Assembly (NCBI GenBank): GCA_963827605.1
Contig: CAWHBK010000001.1
Span: forward strand, 620,001-684,000
Direction: 5' to 3'
From: DSYU01 sp963827605
GTDB lineage: Bacteria > Chloroflexota > Anaerolineae > Anaerolineales > Anaerolineaceae
Length of the DNA: 64,000 bases
This document shows, in pieces, positions 34,947-44,600 of this stretch. The notes under the pieces are model-generated. The model saw nothing but the letters and a program-made list of their open reading frames with translations. It was not told the origin of the DNA and made no database searches. The position numbers were made by a program, and so were the translations under genes. How positions within the stretch are numbered: position 1 is the first letter of the stretch; each line of letters begins with the position of its first letter.

Positions 34947-37010
34947 ATGAAAGAATATCAGATTGATGCAATCCGCAATGTTGCGCTTGTATCTCATGGA
35001 GGCGCAGGAAAAACCACGTTGGTGGAAGCCCTCTTGCACTCGACCGGCGCAACAACCCGTTTGGGTAAAGTGGAAGACGGATCAACCGCCTCGGACTTTG
35101 ATGATGAGGAGGTCCGGCGCGGAATTTCTCTCTATACATCTGTTATACCGGTCGAGCACAAGGACTGCAAGATTAACGTTCTCGACACCCCTGGGTTTCT
35201 TGACTTCATTGGTGAAGTCATTTCAGCCCTGCGTGTGGCGGACAGTGCCATCGTCCTGATCGATTCGGTGTCAGGCGTGGAGGTTGGCACTGAGATCACC
35301 TGGCAGTACTGTGATCGGTTTAACCTGCCCCGTTTTGTTGTGATTAACAAGATGGAACGGGAGAACGCCAATTTTCAGAATGCGCTTGCTTCACTGCAGG
35401 AGTTTTCCTCCATCCGGATGATCCCTGTCCAGCTGCCCTGGGGTGAAAAGCAGGAATTTCAGGGTGTGATCGATCTTCTTTCAATGAAAGCCTACAAAGG
35501 CAACAGCAAGACGCCCGTAGAAATCCCAGAAGAGTACCGCGATGCCGCGGAGACTGCCCGCATGACGCTGGTTGAGGCTGCCGCGGAAGGCGAAGATACG
35601 CTGCTCGAGAAATATCTCGAAGCCGGCGAATTGAGCGACGAAGAAATCATTGTCGGCTTGCGCGGCGTGACCCGCAGCTGCTCCTTTATACCGGTCTTTG
35701 TAACTTCCGGATCCAACGAATCAGGCATCTTCCCGTTGTTGGATGCGATTGTCAACCTGCTGCCTTCACCCGCTGATGTTGGACCAGCCGTGGCTACTGG
35801 AAAAAATGGTGAAGAACAGCTCGCGCCAACCGACAAAGGGCCGCTGGCTGCTTATGTTTGGAAAACGACGGCGGACCCCTTCGTTGGCAAGCTCACCTTC
35901 TTCCGGGTATATTCCGGTACCGTGAACTCCGACTCGCGGGTTTGGAACCAGGCCAAGAATATTGAGGAACGCCTGGGCCAGGTTAGTATTATGCGCGGCA
36001 AGGAAACCCTTCCGGTGCGCACGGTCCACGCCGGTGATATTGGAATTGTCCCCAAGCTCGCTGAAACGACCACGGGAAACACGCTGAGTGAGAAAAACCA
36101 CCCCATGGAGCTTCCCAAACCGGAGTATCCCGGTGCGCTGTTCCAGGTAGCCATCCATCCCAAAACGCAGGTGGACTCGGCCAAGATTTCTCCTACCCTG
36201 ACCCGCCTGATCGAAGAAGATCCTACGCTCTCCTGGCACATGGAAGCGTCTACGAACCAGACTATTCTCCAGGGCATGGGCGACCAGCATATCGATGTCG
36301 TCATCCGCCGCGCAGAATCGAAGTTCCAGACCTTCATGCTGACGGAAGAACCGCGCGTACCATACCGCGAAGCGATTACCAAGAAAGGCTCCGCGATGTA
36401 CCGGCACAAGAAACAGACGGGCGGTTCTGGCCAGTTTGGTGAGGTTCACCTGCGCATTGAGCCGCTCGAAGGCGAAGATTTTGAATTCGTCAATGATGTT
36501 TTCGGCGGCTCGATTTCCAGCAGCTACATGCCAGCCATTGAAAAAGGCATTCGCTCCGTGATGAAGGAAGGCATCATGGCTGGTTACCCCATTTCCAATG
36601 TCAAGGTCGCCGTTTTTGACGGCAAAGAGCACCCGGTTGACTCGAAACCCATCGCGTTTGAAATCGCCGGTCGCGAAGCCTTCAAACTGGCATTCCACGA
36701 CGCCGGCCCCGTTCTTTTCGAGCCGATTATGCTGGTGCAGATCACCGTCCCCGAGGCCAACATGGGCGACATCATGGGCGACTTGAACACCCGCCGCGCC
36801 CGCATTCAAGGCATGAATTCTGAACGCGGCCTGTCCATCGTCTCGACCCACGTTCCTCTGGCTGAAATGCTGCGCTACACCACGCAGCTTCGCTCCATGA
36901 CCAGCGGCCGGGGTTACTTCTCGATGCACTTCGATCACTACGAAATTGTGCCTTCGCACCTGGCGCAAGAGGTGATCGCGCAAAAGCAGAAAGACAAGAA
37001 AGAAGAATAA
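34947..37010 (+). CDS. EF-G-like translational GTPase (FusA paralogue)
   Basis: The 687-residue protein has all five EF-G domains but altered GTPase motifs. The P-loop is SHGGAGKTTL in place of AHIDAGKTT, the switch I region is FDDEEVRRGISL instead of the usual ERERGITI, G3 is DTPGFLDF in place of DTPGHVDF, and G4 is NKME. The C-terminal domains have GMGDQHIDVVIRR, YRHKKQTGGSGQFGEVHL and MGDIMGDLNTRRARIQGM. Such EF-G-like paralogues are widespread in several phyla. Their role (translocation, ribosome recycling or other) is not settled. The canonical fusA is not in this window. A terminator follows. Confidence 0.9.
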   Translation: MKEYQIDAIRNVALVSHGGAGKTTLVEALLHSTGATTRLGKVEDGSTASDFDDEEVRRGISLYTSVIPVEHKDCKINVLDTPGFLDFIGEVISALRVADSAIVLIDSVSGVEVGTEITWQYCDRFNLPRFVVINKMERENANFQNALASLQEFSSIRMIPVQLPWGEKQEFQGVIDLLSMKAYKGNSKTPVEIPEEYRDAAETARMTLVEAAAEGEDTLLEKYLEAGELSDEEIIVGLRGVTRSCSFIPVFVTSGSNESGIFPLLDAIVNLLPSPADVGPAVATGKNGEEQLAPTDKGPLAAYVWKTTADPFVGKLTFFRVYSGTVNSDSRVWNQAKNIEERLGQVSIMRGKETLPVRTVHAGDIGIVPKLAETTTGNTLSEKNHPMELPKPEYPGALFQVAIHPKTQVDSAKISPTLTRLIEEDPTLSWHMEASTNQTILQGMGDQHIDVVIRRAESKFQTFMLTEEPRVPYREAITKKGSAMYRHKKQTGGSGQFGEVHLRIEPLEGEDFEFVNDVFGGSISSSYMPAIEKGIRSVMKEGIMAGYPISNVKVAVFDGKEHPVDSKPIAFEIAGREAFKLAFHDAGPVLFEPIMLVQITVPEANMGDIMGDLNTRRARIQGMNSERGLSIVSTHVPLAEMLRYTTQLRSMTSGRGYFSMHFDHYEIVPSHLAQEVIAQKQKDKKEE

Positions 37011-37023
37011 CCGAACCCGATCC

Positions 37024-37062
37024 TCATCCCCCTGGAAACCACAGGGGGATGATGTCTTTTTT
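37024..37062 (+). terminator. Terminator after the EF-G-like gene
   Basis: Stem TCATCCCCCTG (37024-37034) pairs with CAGGGGGATGA (37042-37052), with a 7-base loop and a T run. It precedes the next gene by about 20 bases. Confidence 0.8.
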
Positions 37063-37079
37063 GAGGAATATTTTATTCT

Positions 37080-38273
37080 ATGGATCTCCGGTTGAGCACT
37101 TTCCGCCCGCATCCCCTGCTCCGCTCAACATTAATCGCAGCGGCCCTCTTGATTGCGCTGGTAGTATTCGCGGTATTGATCCATGCCGCCACTGTCAGCA
37201 GCGTTCCCGGCGCAGACTTTTACACCTTTTGGGTTGCCGGGAGGGCGCTCTTTCTGGATGGGATCGATCCATACAATTCATCTGTCGTAGAACAGACCCA
37301 GATGGGGAAACTCGGCCGGCTGGCTGAGCCGGACGAAGATCAGCAGGCGTTTGCTTATCCACCATATGCCCTGTTTGCCATTCTTCCCCTGGTAGGCATG
37401 ACATTCGATTGGGCATTTTCATTTTGGCTGGCGTTCAATATTATGTCTTTCCTGGCCGTTGGTTCTCTCGCGCTGCCGCGGCCCGCGCGGTTACTATCCC
37501 TCACCGCTTTCGTACTGTTTCCCATCTTCCTCAACCTGATATTGGGTACGTTTGATATCTTGTTGAGCGTTGGAATCCTGTTCTTTTATGGGTTGATCGC
37601 TGCGCAAAAACGCAGGTCTCTGGGCGTGCAGGGTATCGCTGCCCTGCTCCTGGCCTGGGGTACCATGAAACCGCAATTTATCTGGTTACTGCTTTTGTTT
37701 GCCCTGATCTATGCCCTCCGCGAGCGGCTTTTTCCGTTTTTAGCAGCTTTTGCTGCCTTTCTCGCCTTCTTTCTTGGGCTATCCTTCTGGTTGGTGCCAG
37801 GTTGGTTGCCGGAGTGGATCAACCGCGTACAGGAGTATGGCAGGTACATTCAGGGACGGCCAACATTGAGTGATTTTCTCGGTCTGATTATGCCGGCCCA
37901 ACCTGCCCTGGTCTTGACCGGGGTCGCATTCGTGTTGTGCGCTGGGGTGACCGTTTTCTTGCTCGCCGGCTGGTGGAAAGGAAAATTCCACTGGCTAAAG
38001 ATCATGGCCTGGATGGGCATGCTCACGTACCTGTTTCACCTCCATGGCATTTCCTACGAACAGGCCGTCTTTCTCCTGCCGATGATCCTTTGGCTGGGTC
38101 AAAAAGGCAGCTGGCGGGATATGGAAATGCTTGGGTTCTGGCTGGCAGCCATCCTGATTTCCTGGCTCGCGTTTGCATACAATCCAGCAGGCATCGCGAT
38201 CGACCGGGCGCCAGTGCTCTTTAACGCAGTTTGGGTCGCCCGATTGTTTTCAAAGCCCGGTTTCCAGGTATAA
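37080..38273 (+). CDS. GT87/DUF2029-type membrane protein
   Basis: This multi-pass protein of 397 residues has about ten hydrophobic segments. After the first of these comes VPGADFYTFWVAGRALFLDGIDPYNSSV, where the Asp near the external face is the mark of GT-C glycosyltransferases. FAYPPYALFAILPL follows. The whole resembles the DUF2029/GT87 polyprenol-phosphate mannosyltransferase group. The expected donor is a lipid-linked sugar, but neither donor nor acceptor can be deduced. The ATG lies close behind the previous terminator. The MazG-like gene follows after 19 bases. Confidence 0.8.
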   Translation: MDLRLSTFRPHPLLRSTLIAAALLIALVVFAVLIHAATVSSVPGADFYTFWVAGRALFLDGIDPYNSSVVEQTQMGKLGRLAEPDEDQQAFAYPPYALFAILPLVGMTFDWAFSFWLAFNIMSFLAVGSLALPRPARLLSLTAFVLFPIFLNLILGTFDILLSVGILFFYGLIAAQKRRSLGVQGIAALLLAWGTMKPQFIWLLLLFALIYALRERLFPFLAAFAAFLAFFLGLSFWLVPGWLPEWINRVQEYGRYIQGRPTLSDFLGLIMPAQPALVLTGVAFVLCAGVTVFLLAGWWKGKFHWLKIMAWMGMLTYLFHLHGISYEQAVFLLPMILWLGQKGSWRDMEMLGFWLAAILISWLAFAYNPAGIAIDRAPVLFNAVWVARLFSKPGFQV

Positions 38274-38292
38274 TTAGTCGCCTGGAACAGCC

Positions 38293-38598
38293 ATGGACAT
38301 TCAAGAACTGACCAAAGCCATGCATCGGTTTGTCACGGCAAAAGGATGGTATGAGCCGGACAGCAAGCGCCCGCAAACAGCGCGGAATATTGCCATCTCC
38401 CTGGTACTGGAAGCCGGTGAAGTGCTCGAACACTTTCAATGGAACGATACTTCCACCGATCCGAAAGAGCTTGCCAGCGAAATGGCCGATGTGGCCCTGT
38501 ACCTGCTGCAGCTTGCCAGCGTCCAGGGCATCGATCTGGAACAGGCTATTATGGAAAAGCTGGAGATTAATTACGGCCGTACCTGGGACGAAGAATAG
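38293..38598 (+). CDS. MazG-like nucleotide pyrophosphohydrolase
   Basis: This small all-alpha protein (101 residues) belongs to the MazG/dCTPase-like superfamily. Its metal site is formed by EAGEVLEHFQW near residue 42 and ELASEMADVALYLLQLA near residue 62, the usual ExxE and ExxD motifs. Relatives cleave nucleoside triphosphates or dCTP to the monophosphate and diphosphate, so house-cleaning of nucleotide pools is likely. It ends with INYGRTWDEE. It lies between the GT87-like gene and proS on the same strand. Confidence 0.88.
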   Translation: MDIQELTKAMHRFVTAKGWYEPDSKRPQTARNIAISLVLEAGEVLEHFQWNDTSTDPKELASEMADVALYLLQLASVQGIDLEQAIMEKLEINYGRTWDEE

Positions 38599-38682
38599 AA
38601 GATACTTATCGCGGGATATTTGCATTCCGCGTTACTTGCAAACTTGACGCTTAGCTGTCGACTTCAATCATTAGAGGATCTT

Positions 38683-40120
38683 ATGAGCGACGAAAAACTT
38701 CCTTCTCAAAGCGAAAACTTTTCCGAATGGTATAACCAGATTGTCCTGCGCGCAGAACTGGCTGACTATGCTCCGGTACGCGGCTGCATGGTCGTCCGTC
38801 CATACGGTTGGTCATTATGGGAGAACATCCAGCAAGCCCTCGACCGGCGCTTCAAGGCAACCGGGCATACCAACGCCGCCTTCCCCCTGCTCATCCCCAT
38901 GTCATTTTTACAAAAGGAAAAGGAGCACGTCGAAGGGTTTTCGCCTGAGCTGGCCGTCGTCACCATCGGTGGAGGCGAAACGTTAGAAGAACCCCTTGTC
39001 GTCCGCCCTACCTCTGAGACCATTATCGGTTCAATGTATGCCAAATGGATCAAATCGTACCGCGATCTGCCCGTGCTAATCAACCAGTGGGGCAATGTGG
39101 TGCGTTGGGAAATGCGCACCCGCTTGTTCCTGCGCACGCTGGAATTTTACTGGCAGGAAGGCCACACCGCCCACGCCACTTCCGAAGAGGCCGTTGAAGA
39201 GACCCTGCGGATGCTCAACATCTACGCCGATTTTGCGGTCAATGATGCGGCCGTGCCGGTCATCCAGGGGCGCAAGAGCCCGACGGAAAAATTCGCCGGC
39301 GCAGTCAATTCCTATACCATCGAAGCCATGATGCACGATACGCGCGCGTTGCAGTCCGGAACCTCGCACTTTCTGGGTCAGAACTTCGCCAAGGCATTCG
39401 AGATCCGTTTCCTCGACCCGAATAATGAGCTGCAGTACGCCTGGACAACCTCCTGGGGGCTCTCAACGCGCTTCATTGGCGCCATCATCATGACCCACGG
39501 CGATGATCAGGGATTAATCCTGCCGCCCAAGGTAGCTCCCATCCAGGCCGTGATTGTGCCCATCTTCCGCAGACGATGCCGAAAAGGCCCTGGTGATGCC
39601 GGTAGTTACGCGCATCCAGCAGGAGCTGAGCAGCGCCATCCGCGTGCATGTAGACAACCGCGAAAACCTGACCCCCGGATTTAAATTCAATGACTGGGAG
39701 ATGCGCGGGGTACCCCTGCGCATCGAAATCGGGCCAAAAGATGTGCAGAAAAACACCGTGGCCCTGGCCCGCCGCGATCGCCCGGGCAAGGCCGGGAAGA
39801 GCTTCGTTTCGCAGGATCAGCTCATCGGCCAGGTGGCCGAGATATTGACCGACATTCAGGCATCCCTGTTCGACCGGGCAGTGGCTTACCGGGACGAGCA
39901 CATCCTCGATCCAAAAGATTACGAAGAGCTGAAAGAAGTGGTGAAGAACAATTGGGCCTACACCTGGTGGTGCGGCAGCGCAGCCTGTGAAGCAAAGGTA
40001 AAGGAAGATACCAGAGCCACCACCCGCTGCATCCCGCTCGATCAGCCGGGTGGCTCGGGCAAATGCATCGTTTGCGGAGAAGACGCAACCGAGAAAGTGT
40101 ATTGGGCGCGCGCATATTAA
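38683..40120 (+). CDS. proS: Prolyl-tRNA synthetase, archaeal/eukaryal type (one frameshift)
   Basis: This class II synthetase charges tRNA(Pro). Of about 478 residues, the catalytic part has FSEWYNQIVLRAELADYAPVRGCMVVRPYG, VVRPTSETIIGSMYAKW (motif 2 region) and RTLEFYWQEGHTAHAT. The anticodon-binding domain and a C-terminal zinc-like domain follow, with WCGSAACEAKVKEDTRATTR and CIVCGEDATEKVYWARAY. The C-terminal Tyr is typical of this type, which lacks the editing insertion of the E. coli form. One extra base near 39565 splits the gene. The ATG at 38683 follows AGAGGATCTT. An essential gene that is split supports the view that the frameshift is an error. Confidence 0.94.
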
Positions 40121-40137
40121 CCGGATGAGGCCTTTGC

Positions 40138-40947
40138 ATGCCCGCTGTTGAACTGACGCGCCTGCGCGCCCAAATCAATGAGCTGATCGAGCGGTTCATG
40201 GACCCGGTCAGTTTTCGTGCTGCCTTGCGCGACCTGCTGGACCTGTATGCCAACCGGGCATACCGTCCGGGGCAGGCGGTCCAACCGCAGCCGCTGCTAC
40301 CGAGTTACCGCGTTACCCCGCTGATGATGCACCAGCTGGAACTGGAGTTGGGCAAAACCTGCCAGGAACAGCCCGAACAGGCCTTGAGCATAATCGAGGC
40401 TCTATGGCGCGATCCCTATCTGGAGCCGCGCCTGCTGGCAACCACCCTGCTGGGATCCATTCCGGCCAGCCATCAGGAAGCCGTTGTTCAAACGCTGCGC
40501 GACTGGGCCGTTCCGGAAGAGAATTTTCGCATGCTCGATTCGCTGTTCCGCAATGGAACGATCAGCCTGCGCCGGTCGGCGCCCGAGGCTTTGTTCAAAC
40601 TGTTTGAGGAATGGCTAAACAGCTCGCAAGTAGCCACCCAGTCGATGGGCGTGCGAGCGTTAATTCCGATGATTGAAGACCAGGCGTTTGAAAATCTGCC
40701 GCCTGTCTTCCGCTTGATCAGCCCGCTGGTGCAGCGCTCGCCTGCGCCACTCTTCACCGATCTCCAGGCCGTCATCGAAGCCCTGGCGCAGCGCACCCCT
40801 ATCGAAACAGCCTATTTCCTGCGCCAGGCGCTCGGTATGGCGCCGGGCCCGGCGATCACCCGCCTGATCCGCCGCTGCCTGCCGCTCTTTAATCCCGCGC
40901 AGCAAGCCAGCCTGCGCGCTGCCTTACAGGCGGCGAGTAGTTCATAG
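40138..40947 (+). CDS. Helical-repeat hypothetical protein
   Basis: The 269-residue protein is almost all alpha-helical. Pairs of helices such as LMMHQLELELGKTC, LLATTLLGSIPASHQEAVVQTLRDW, ALFKLFEEWLNSS and MGVRALIPMIEDQAF resemble HEAT-like or ARM-like repeats, as in the DNA-alkylation-repeat fold. No catalytic motif or membrane segment is visible. It starts 17 bases after proS and is probably in the same transcript. I do not recognise a named family. A scaffold role is possible but unproven. Confidence 0.6.
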   Translation: MPAVELTRLRAQINELIERFMDPVSFRAALRDLLDLYANRAYRPGQAVQPQPLLPSYRVTPLMMHQLELELGKTCQEQPEQALSIIEALWRDPYLEPRLLATTLLGSIPASHQEAVVQTLRDWAVPEENFRMLDSLFRNGTISLRRSAPEALFKLFEEWLNSSQVATQSMGVRALIPMIEDQAFENLPPVFRLISPLVQRSPAPLFTDLQAVIEALAQRTPIETAYFLRQALGMAPGPAITRLIRRCLPLFNPAQQASLRAALQAASSS

Positions 40948-41020
40948 CCAGGGTATTATTGCTAGTTTGTACATAAATTGTCGACATTATTGTAAAAACC
41001 TTCCCGCGCCTCCCATCCTC

Positions 41021-41029
41021 TGGTATAAT
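41021..41029 (+). promoter_or_regulatory. Extended -10 promoter of rpsO
   Basis: TGGTATAAT is a full extended -10 element 110 bases before the rpsO start codon. The -35 region is weak. Confidence 0.6.
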
Positions 41030-41048
41030 CCCTTGCACTGACTGGTCC

Positions 41049-41100
41049 TGCCGGCGGCAGCGGCGAATTTCGTACACGAATTTCGTGCGGCTGCTGGCAT
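41049..41100 (+). promoter_or_regulatory. Candidate rpsO leader hairpin
   Basis: The 5' leader can fold into a long imperfect stem. GCAGCGGC and GAATTTCG on the left pair with CGAATTTCG and GCGGCTGC on the right, around a small TACA loop. S15 often represses its own mRNA through leader structures, so autoregulation is plausible, but no known S15-binding motif is clearly present. Confidence 0.4.
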
Positions 41101-41138
41101 GGAGACCTGCATACCCTAATTTCCGAAAGGCAGATGTC

Positions 41139-41415
41139 ATGACTTTAACAAAAGAACAAAAAACAGACCTGATTGCAATCCTATCATCGCCATGAGAGCG
41201 ACACCGGCTCGCCTGAGGTGCAGATTGCGATTTTAACCACGCGCATCAACCAGCTCACCGAGCACCTGCGTTCGCACAAGCACGATGAATCATCCCGGCG
41301 CGGCCTGCTCAAGCTGGTCGGCCAGCGCCGCCGTTTGCTGGCGTACTTGCGCCGCACGGCATTCCCGCGCTACATCGCTCTGGCAGAGCGGCTGAACTTG
41401 CGAACAAACAAGTAA
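41139..41415 (+). CDS. rpsO: Ribosomal protein S15 (one frameshift)
   Basis: S15 binds 16S rRNA and helps assemble the 30S platform. The start MTLTKEQKTDLIA lies in one frame. From SYHRHESDTGSPEVQIAILT onward it is in the next. Removing one A at 41177-41178 makes the protein continuous (about 91 residues, the usual length), ending with LLAYLRRTAFPRYIALAERLNLRTNK. As S15 is highly conserved and the rest is perfect, an error in the sequence is the simplest reading. The order rpsO-pnp is common in bacteria. A strong terminator follows. Confidence 0.95.
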
Positions 41416-41429
41416 CGGTTCGCGATCTT

Positions 41430-41472
41430 CCGAGTAGATGGTGTGAACGAAGACCATCTACTCGGTTTTTTT
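41430..41472 (+). terminator. Strong Rho-independent terminator after rpsO
   Basis: A perfect 13-bp stem (CCGAGTAGATGGT at 41430-41442 and its complement at 41453-41465) has a 10-base loop and is followed by seven T. It separates rpsO from pnp. Confidence 0.95.
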
Positions 41473-41556
41473 ACTAGTACATTATCAATCTGGGGGATTG
41501 TTTGCAAAATGCAGGCATTCTCCCATACCCAATACACCTTACCCGCAAGTCGGGAG

Positions 41557-41611
41557 TTGAAACTTGAAGAGGAAACGGTTTTATAACCGGTGGTTCCTCT
41601 TCAGCTTTCAA
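41557..41611 (+). promoter_or_regulatory. pnp leader hairpin
   Basis: A long stem-loop ends 35 bases before pnp. GAAGAGGAA (41566-41574) pairs with TTCCTCTTC (41594-41602), CGGTT with AACCG around a TTAT loop, and TTGAAA with TTTCAA extends the base. No U run follows. In E. coli a leader stem cut by RNase III lets PNPase control its own mRNA, so this is a candidate for similar control. Confidence 0.6.
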
Positions 41612-41646
41612 TCCCTGACGGACGCGGGCCTAAACAAGAGGAAAAA

Positions 41647-43927
41647 ATGCAACCAGAAGGAAAACAATTTACAGCCAGCGTTGGTGGTCAAACCATCACG
41701 CTTGAAACCGGCAGGCTGGCCGGTCAGGCCGGTGGCTGCAGTCACCATTCAGTTAGGGGATTCGATGGTTTTTGCGGCAGCGACCATGTCCGCTGAACCT
41801 CGTCAGGGCTATCGATTTCTTCCCCCTTGACCGTTGAATACGAAGAGCGGATGTATGCCGGTGGGCGTATCCCCGGCTCTTTCTTCCGCCGCGAAGGCCG
41901 ACCCTCCACCGATGCGATTCTGACCGCGCGTCTTACCGACCGGCCCCTGCGGCCTTTGTTCAACAAAGAGATGCGCAACGATGTGCAGGTGATCATGTTC
42001 TCGATCTCTGCCGACCAGGAAAACCCGCTGGACATCTTAAGCATCAACGCAGCCTCGGCTGCGCTGATGATCTCTGATATCCCCTGGGCCGGACCGGTTG
42101 GCGCCGTGCGCATCGGGCGGATCAACGGTGAATTCATTGTCAACCCGACCTTCCAGCAGATCGATGAATCTGAGCTGGATCTGCGCATCGCCGGCACGCG
42201 CGACGCCATTTTGATGGTCGAGTGCGGCGCAGAGGAAATCACCGAAAACGTGATGGTCGAAGCGCTCATGTTCGGCCATAAATCCCTTCTACCAATGATC
42301 GAAGTGCAGGAACGCATGGCAGCCGAGGTCGGCAAAGCCAAACGCGAAGTCCAGCTCTTCCCTATCGACCCGACGCTGATTGAGCCGGTTTACCAGCGCG
42401 CGGCGAGCGAACTGAAGTCGATCCTCGACCAGGCCCTGATCAAGACCGAGCACAACAGCGCAATTGACGACCTGCAAGCCCAGGTCATCACCGAATTCGC
42501 CGGCGAGGACGAAAACAAGGTTGGCCAGGTAAAAGAAGCCTTTACCGAAGCATACCGGAACATCGTACGCTCGCGCATCCTCGACAAGGGCATTCGCCCG
42601 GACGGCCGCGGTCTGACCGAAATCCGCCCCATCTGGTGCGAGGTAGGCATCAGCCCGCGCGCGCATGGCTCGGGTCTCTTCACCCGCGGCCAGACCCAGG
42701 TGCTTACCATGGCCACCCTGGGCACGCCCAAGGAAGCCCAGGAACTGGACAATCTCAGCCCGTCCGATACCAAACGCTACATGCACCACTACAACTTCCC
42801 GCCCTACTCCACCGGTGAGGTGAAGATGCTGCGCGGGCAGTCACGCCGCGAGATTGGGCATGGCGCGCTGGCAGAACGGGCCCTCGAACCGGTAATCCCG
42901 GCCGCGGAAAGCTTCCCTTACACGCTGCGCCTGGTTTCTGAGGTCTTGTCTTCCAATGGCTCATCCTCCATGGCATCTGTGTGCGGCTCTACCCTGGCGC
43001 TGATGGACACCGGCGTGCCGATTAAAGCACCCGTCGCCGGGGTTGCCATGGGATTGATCAAAAACGATGATGACGACCGTTATGCAGTCCTGACCGACAT
43101 CCAGGGTCTCGAAGATCACCTGGGCGACATGGACTTCAAAGTGGCCGGAACCGAAGAGGGCATCACCGCCCTGCAAATGGACATCAAGATCAAAGGCATC
43201 ACCGCCGAGATTATGTCGCAGGCGCTGGACCAGGCGCGCACCGGCTCGCCTGTCGATCCTGGAAAAGATGCTGGCGGTCATTCCGGCCTCCCGGCCAGAA
43301 CTCAAGCCGCATGTGCCGCGCGTCACCGTGATCCGCGTGCCGGTCGACAAGATTGGCGCGATTATTGGCCCAGGTGGCAAGAACATCCGTGCCTTGCAGG
43401 AAGATACCAAAACCAAGATCGATATCGAAGATGACGGCACGGTCTACATCGCGGCAACCGACAAGGAAAGCGAAACCGCGGCCCGCGAGCGGATCGAGAT
43501 GCTTACCGAGACGCCTCAGCTCGGCCGGATTTATACCGGTCGTGTGGTGCGCACCACAGACTTCGGCGCCTTCGTCGAAATCCTGCCCAACATCGACGGC
43601 ATGGTCCACATCTCGCAGCTCGACAGCGACCGGGTTGAACGGGTGGAAGACGTGGTTCAGGTGGGGGATGAGATCACCGTTATGGTCACGAACATCGATG
43701 GCGATGGGAAAATTCGCCTTTCTCGCCAGGCTGTACTCGAAGGCTGGACGGCTGAAGAAGCCCAGGAACACGACCGGGGTGGACGCGGCGGTGGTGGCGG
43801 CGGACGGCCCAGCGGCGGCGGCGGACGCGGCGACGGCAATCGCAGTGGTGGTAACCGCTCAGGTGGCGGCGGTGGCGGTGGGTATCGCGGCGGCGGTGAT
43901 CGCCGTGGTGGCAGCGGGCCCCGCTAA
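41647..43927 (+). CDS. pnp: Polyribonucleotide nucleotidyltransferase (two frameshifts)
   Basis: PNPase degrades RNA 3' to 5' by phosphorolysis. The first RNase PH domain has VTIQLGDSMVFAAATMS and YEERMYAGGRIPGSFFRREGRPS. The second has GLTEIRPIWCEVG, FTRGQTQVLTMATLGTP and SSNGSSSMASVCGSTLALMDTGVP. KH and S1 domains follow (IIGPGGKNIRALQEDTKTKIDIEDDGTV and YTGRVVRTTDFGAFVEILPNIDGMVHISQL). The C-terminus is unusually Gly/Arg-rich for about 50 residues. Frame breaks lie in a C run near 41822 (one missing or two extra bases) and near 43245 (one extra base). The ATG at 41647 follows AGAGGAAAAA. The total length of about 760 is as expected. Confidence 0.95.
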
Positions 43928-43943
43928 TTAATGAAATAAAATA

Positions 43944-43992
43944 AAAAGAGAGCCATTTGCGGCAAGCAAAACCGCCCAAATGGCTCTCTTTT
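43944..43992. terminator. Bidirectional terminator after pnp
   Basis: AAAAGAGAGCCATTTG (43944-43959) pairs perfectly with its complement at 43977-43992. The 17-base loop contains a further CGG/CCG pairing. It lies between the convergent pnp and LiaF-like genes. Confidence 0.9.
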
Positions 43993-44003
43993 ATTTTAAT
44001 CCT

Positions 44004-44537
44004 TTAGACTTGTTTTACTTTTAAATTTACCACGAAGCTGGTCGCTTCGATCCGCAGCCGGCATTCTGCGGCTGTATAATTATCGCTTTGCACTGACACC
44101 GGGGTTAGGAACCGGTCGTAATCCTGCCCCAGCACGTCTGAGTCAATCACAAAGCCATTCAACTCAACCGCGACCCCAACTGTTCTGGGCACAAACAGGT
44201 CGATATCGCCGACGAATGAATAGAAACGGATCACCGTTTCGCCCGCTGGGATTACTGCCTGGGTCATATCCAATTCAACATCGCCGACGCCCAGCCAGAA
44301 TTCTTCGTTTTGTACAGCCCATTCCCCCCGGCGGCGGCGGTCGCCGATCAGCAGTACTTCGATGCCAGAGCCTGGGCTGGTAAGCCGGGGGCGAAGCACC
44401 AACCAGACCCCCACCCCGATCAGCAGAACAGGCCAGCACAGCGCGCCAAAGTCGATCTTGAATATAGTGCTGAATAATGACATTAAGCCGAGCGCCACCA
44501 ACACTGCGCCAAATACGAACTGCCCGCGATTGCGCAT
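44004..44537 (-). CDS. LiaF-like membrane protein
   Basis: The 177-residue protein has two N-terminal membrane segments, FVFGAVLVALGLMSLF and LCWPVLLIGVGVWLVL. A C-terminal beta-rich domain begins near residue 65 and contains NEEFWLGVGDVELDMTQAVIPAGETVIRFYSFVGDIDLFVP. The Gly-Asp-rich pattern is that of the LiaF/DUF2154 'cell-wall-active antibiotics response' domain, which in Firmicutes modulates the LiaRS response to envelope stress. No LiaRS-like kinase or regulator is adjacent, so its partner is unknown. Confidence 0.8.
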   Translation of the reverse strand: MRNRGQFVFGAVLVALGLMSLFSTIFKIDFGALCWPVLLIGVGVWLVLRPRLTSPGSGIEVLLIGDRRRRGEWAVQNEEFWLGVGDVELDMTQAVIPAGETVIRFYSFVGDIDLFVPRTVGVAVELNGFVIDSDVLGQDYDRFLTPVSVQSDNYTAAECRLRIEATSFVVNLKVKQV

Positions 44538-44600
44538 CTTTCCTCCTTACCTGGATCGGTCTACTGCATCCACCTGGTTGACTTGTTAGGATCGCCCGGC

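Noticed and set aside
35766..37112. 448-codon open frame opposite the EF-G-like gene
   Set aside because: It has no recognisable motif and covers a clear GTPase gene.
41564..41830. Open frame starting inside the pnp leader hairpin
   Set aside because: Only its end carries PNPase sequence, which is explained by the frameshift. The start lies in the stem-loop.
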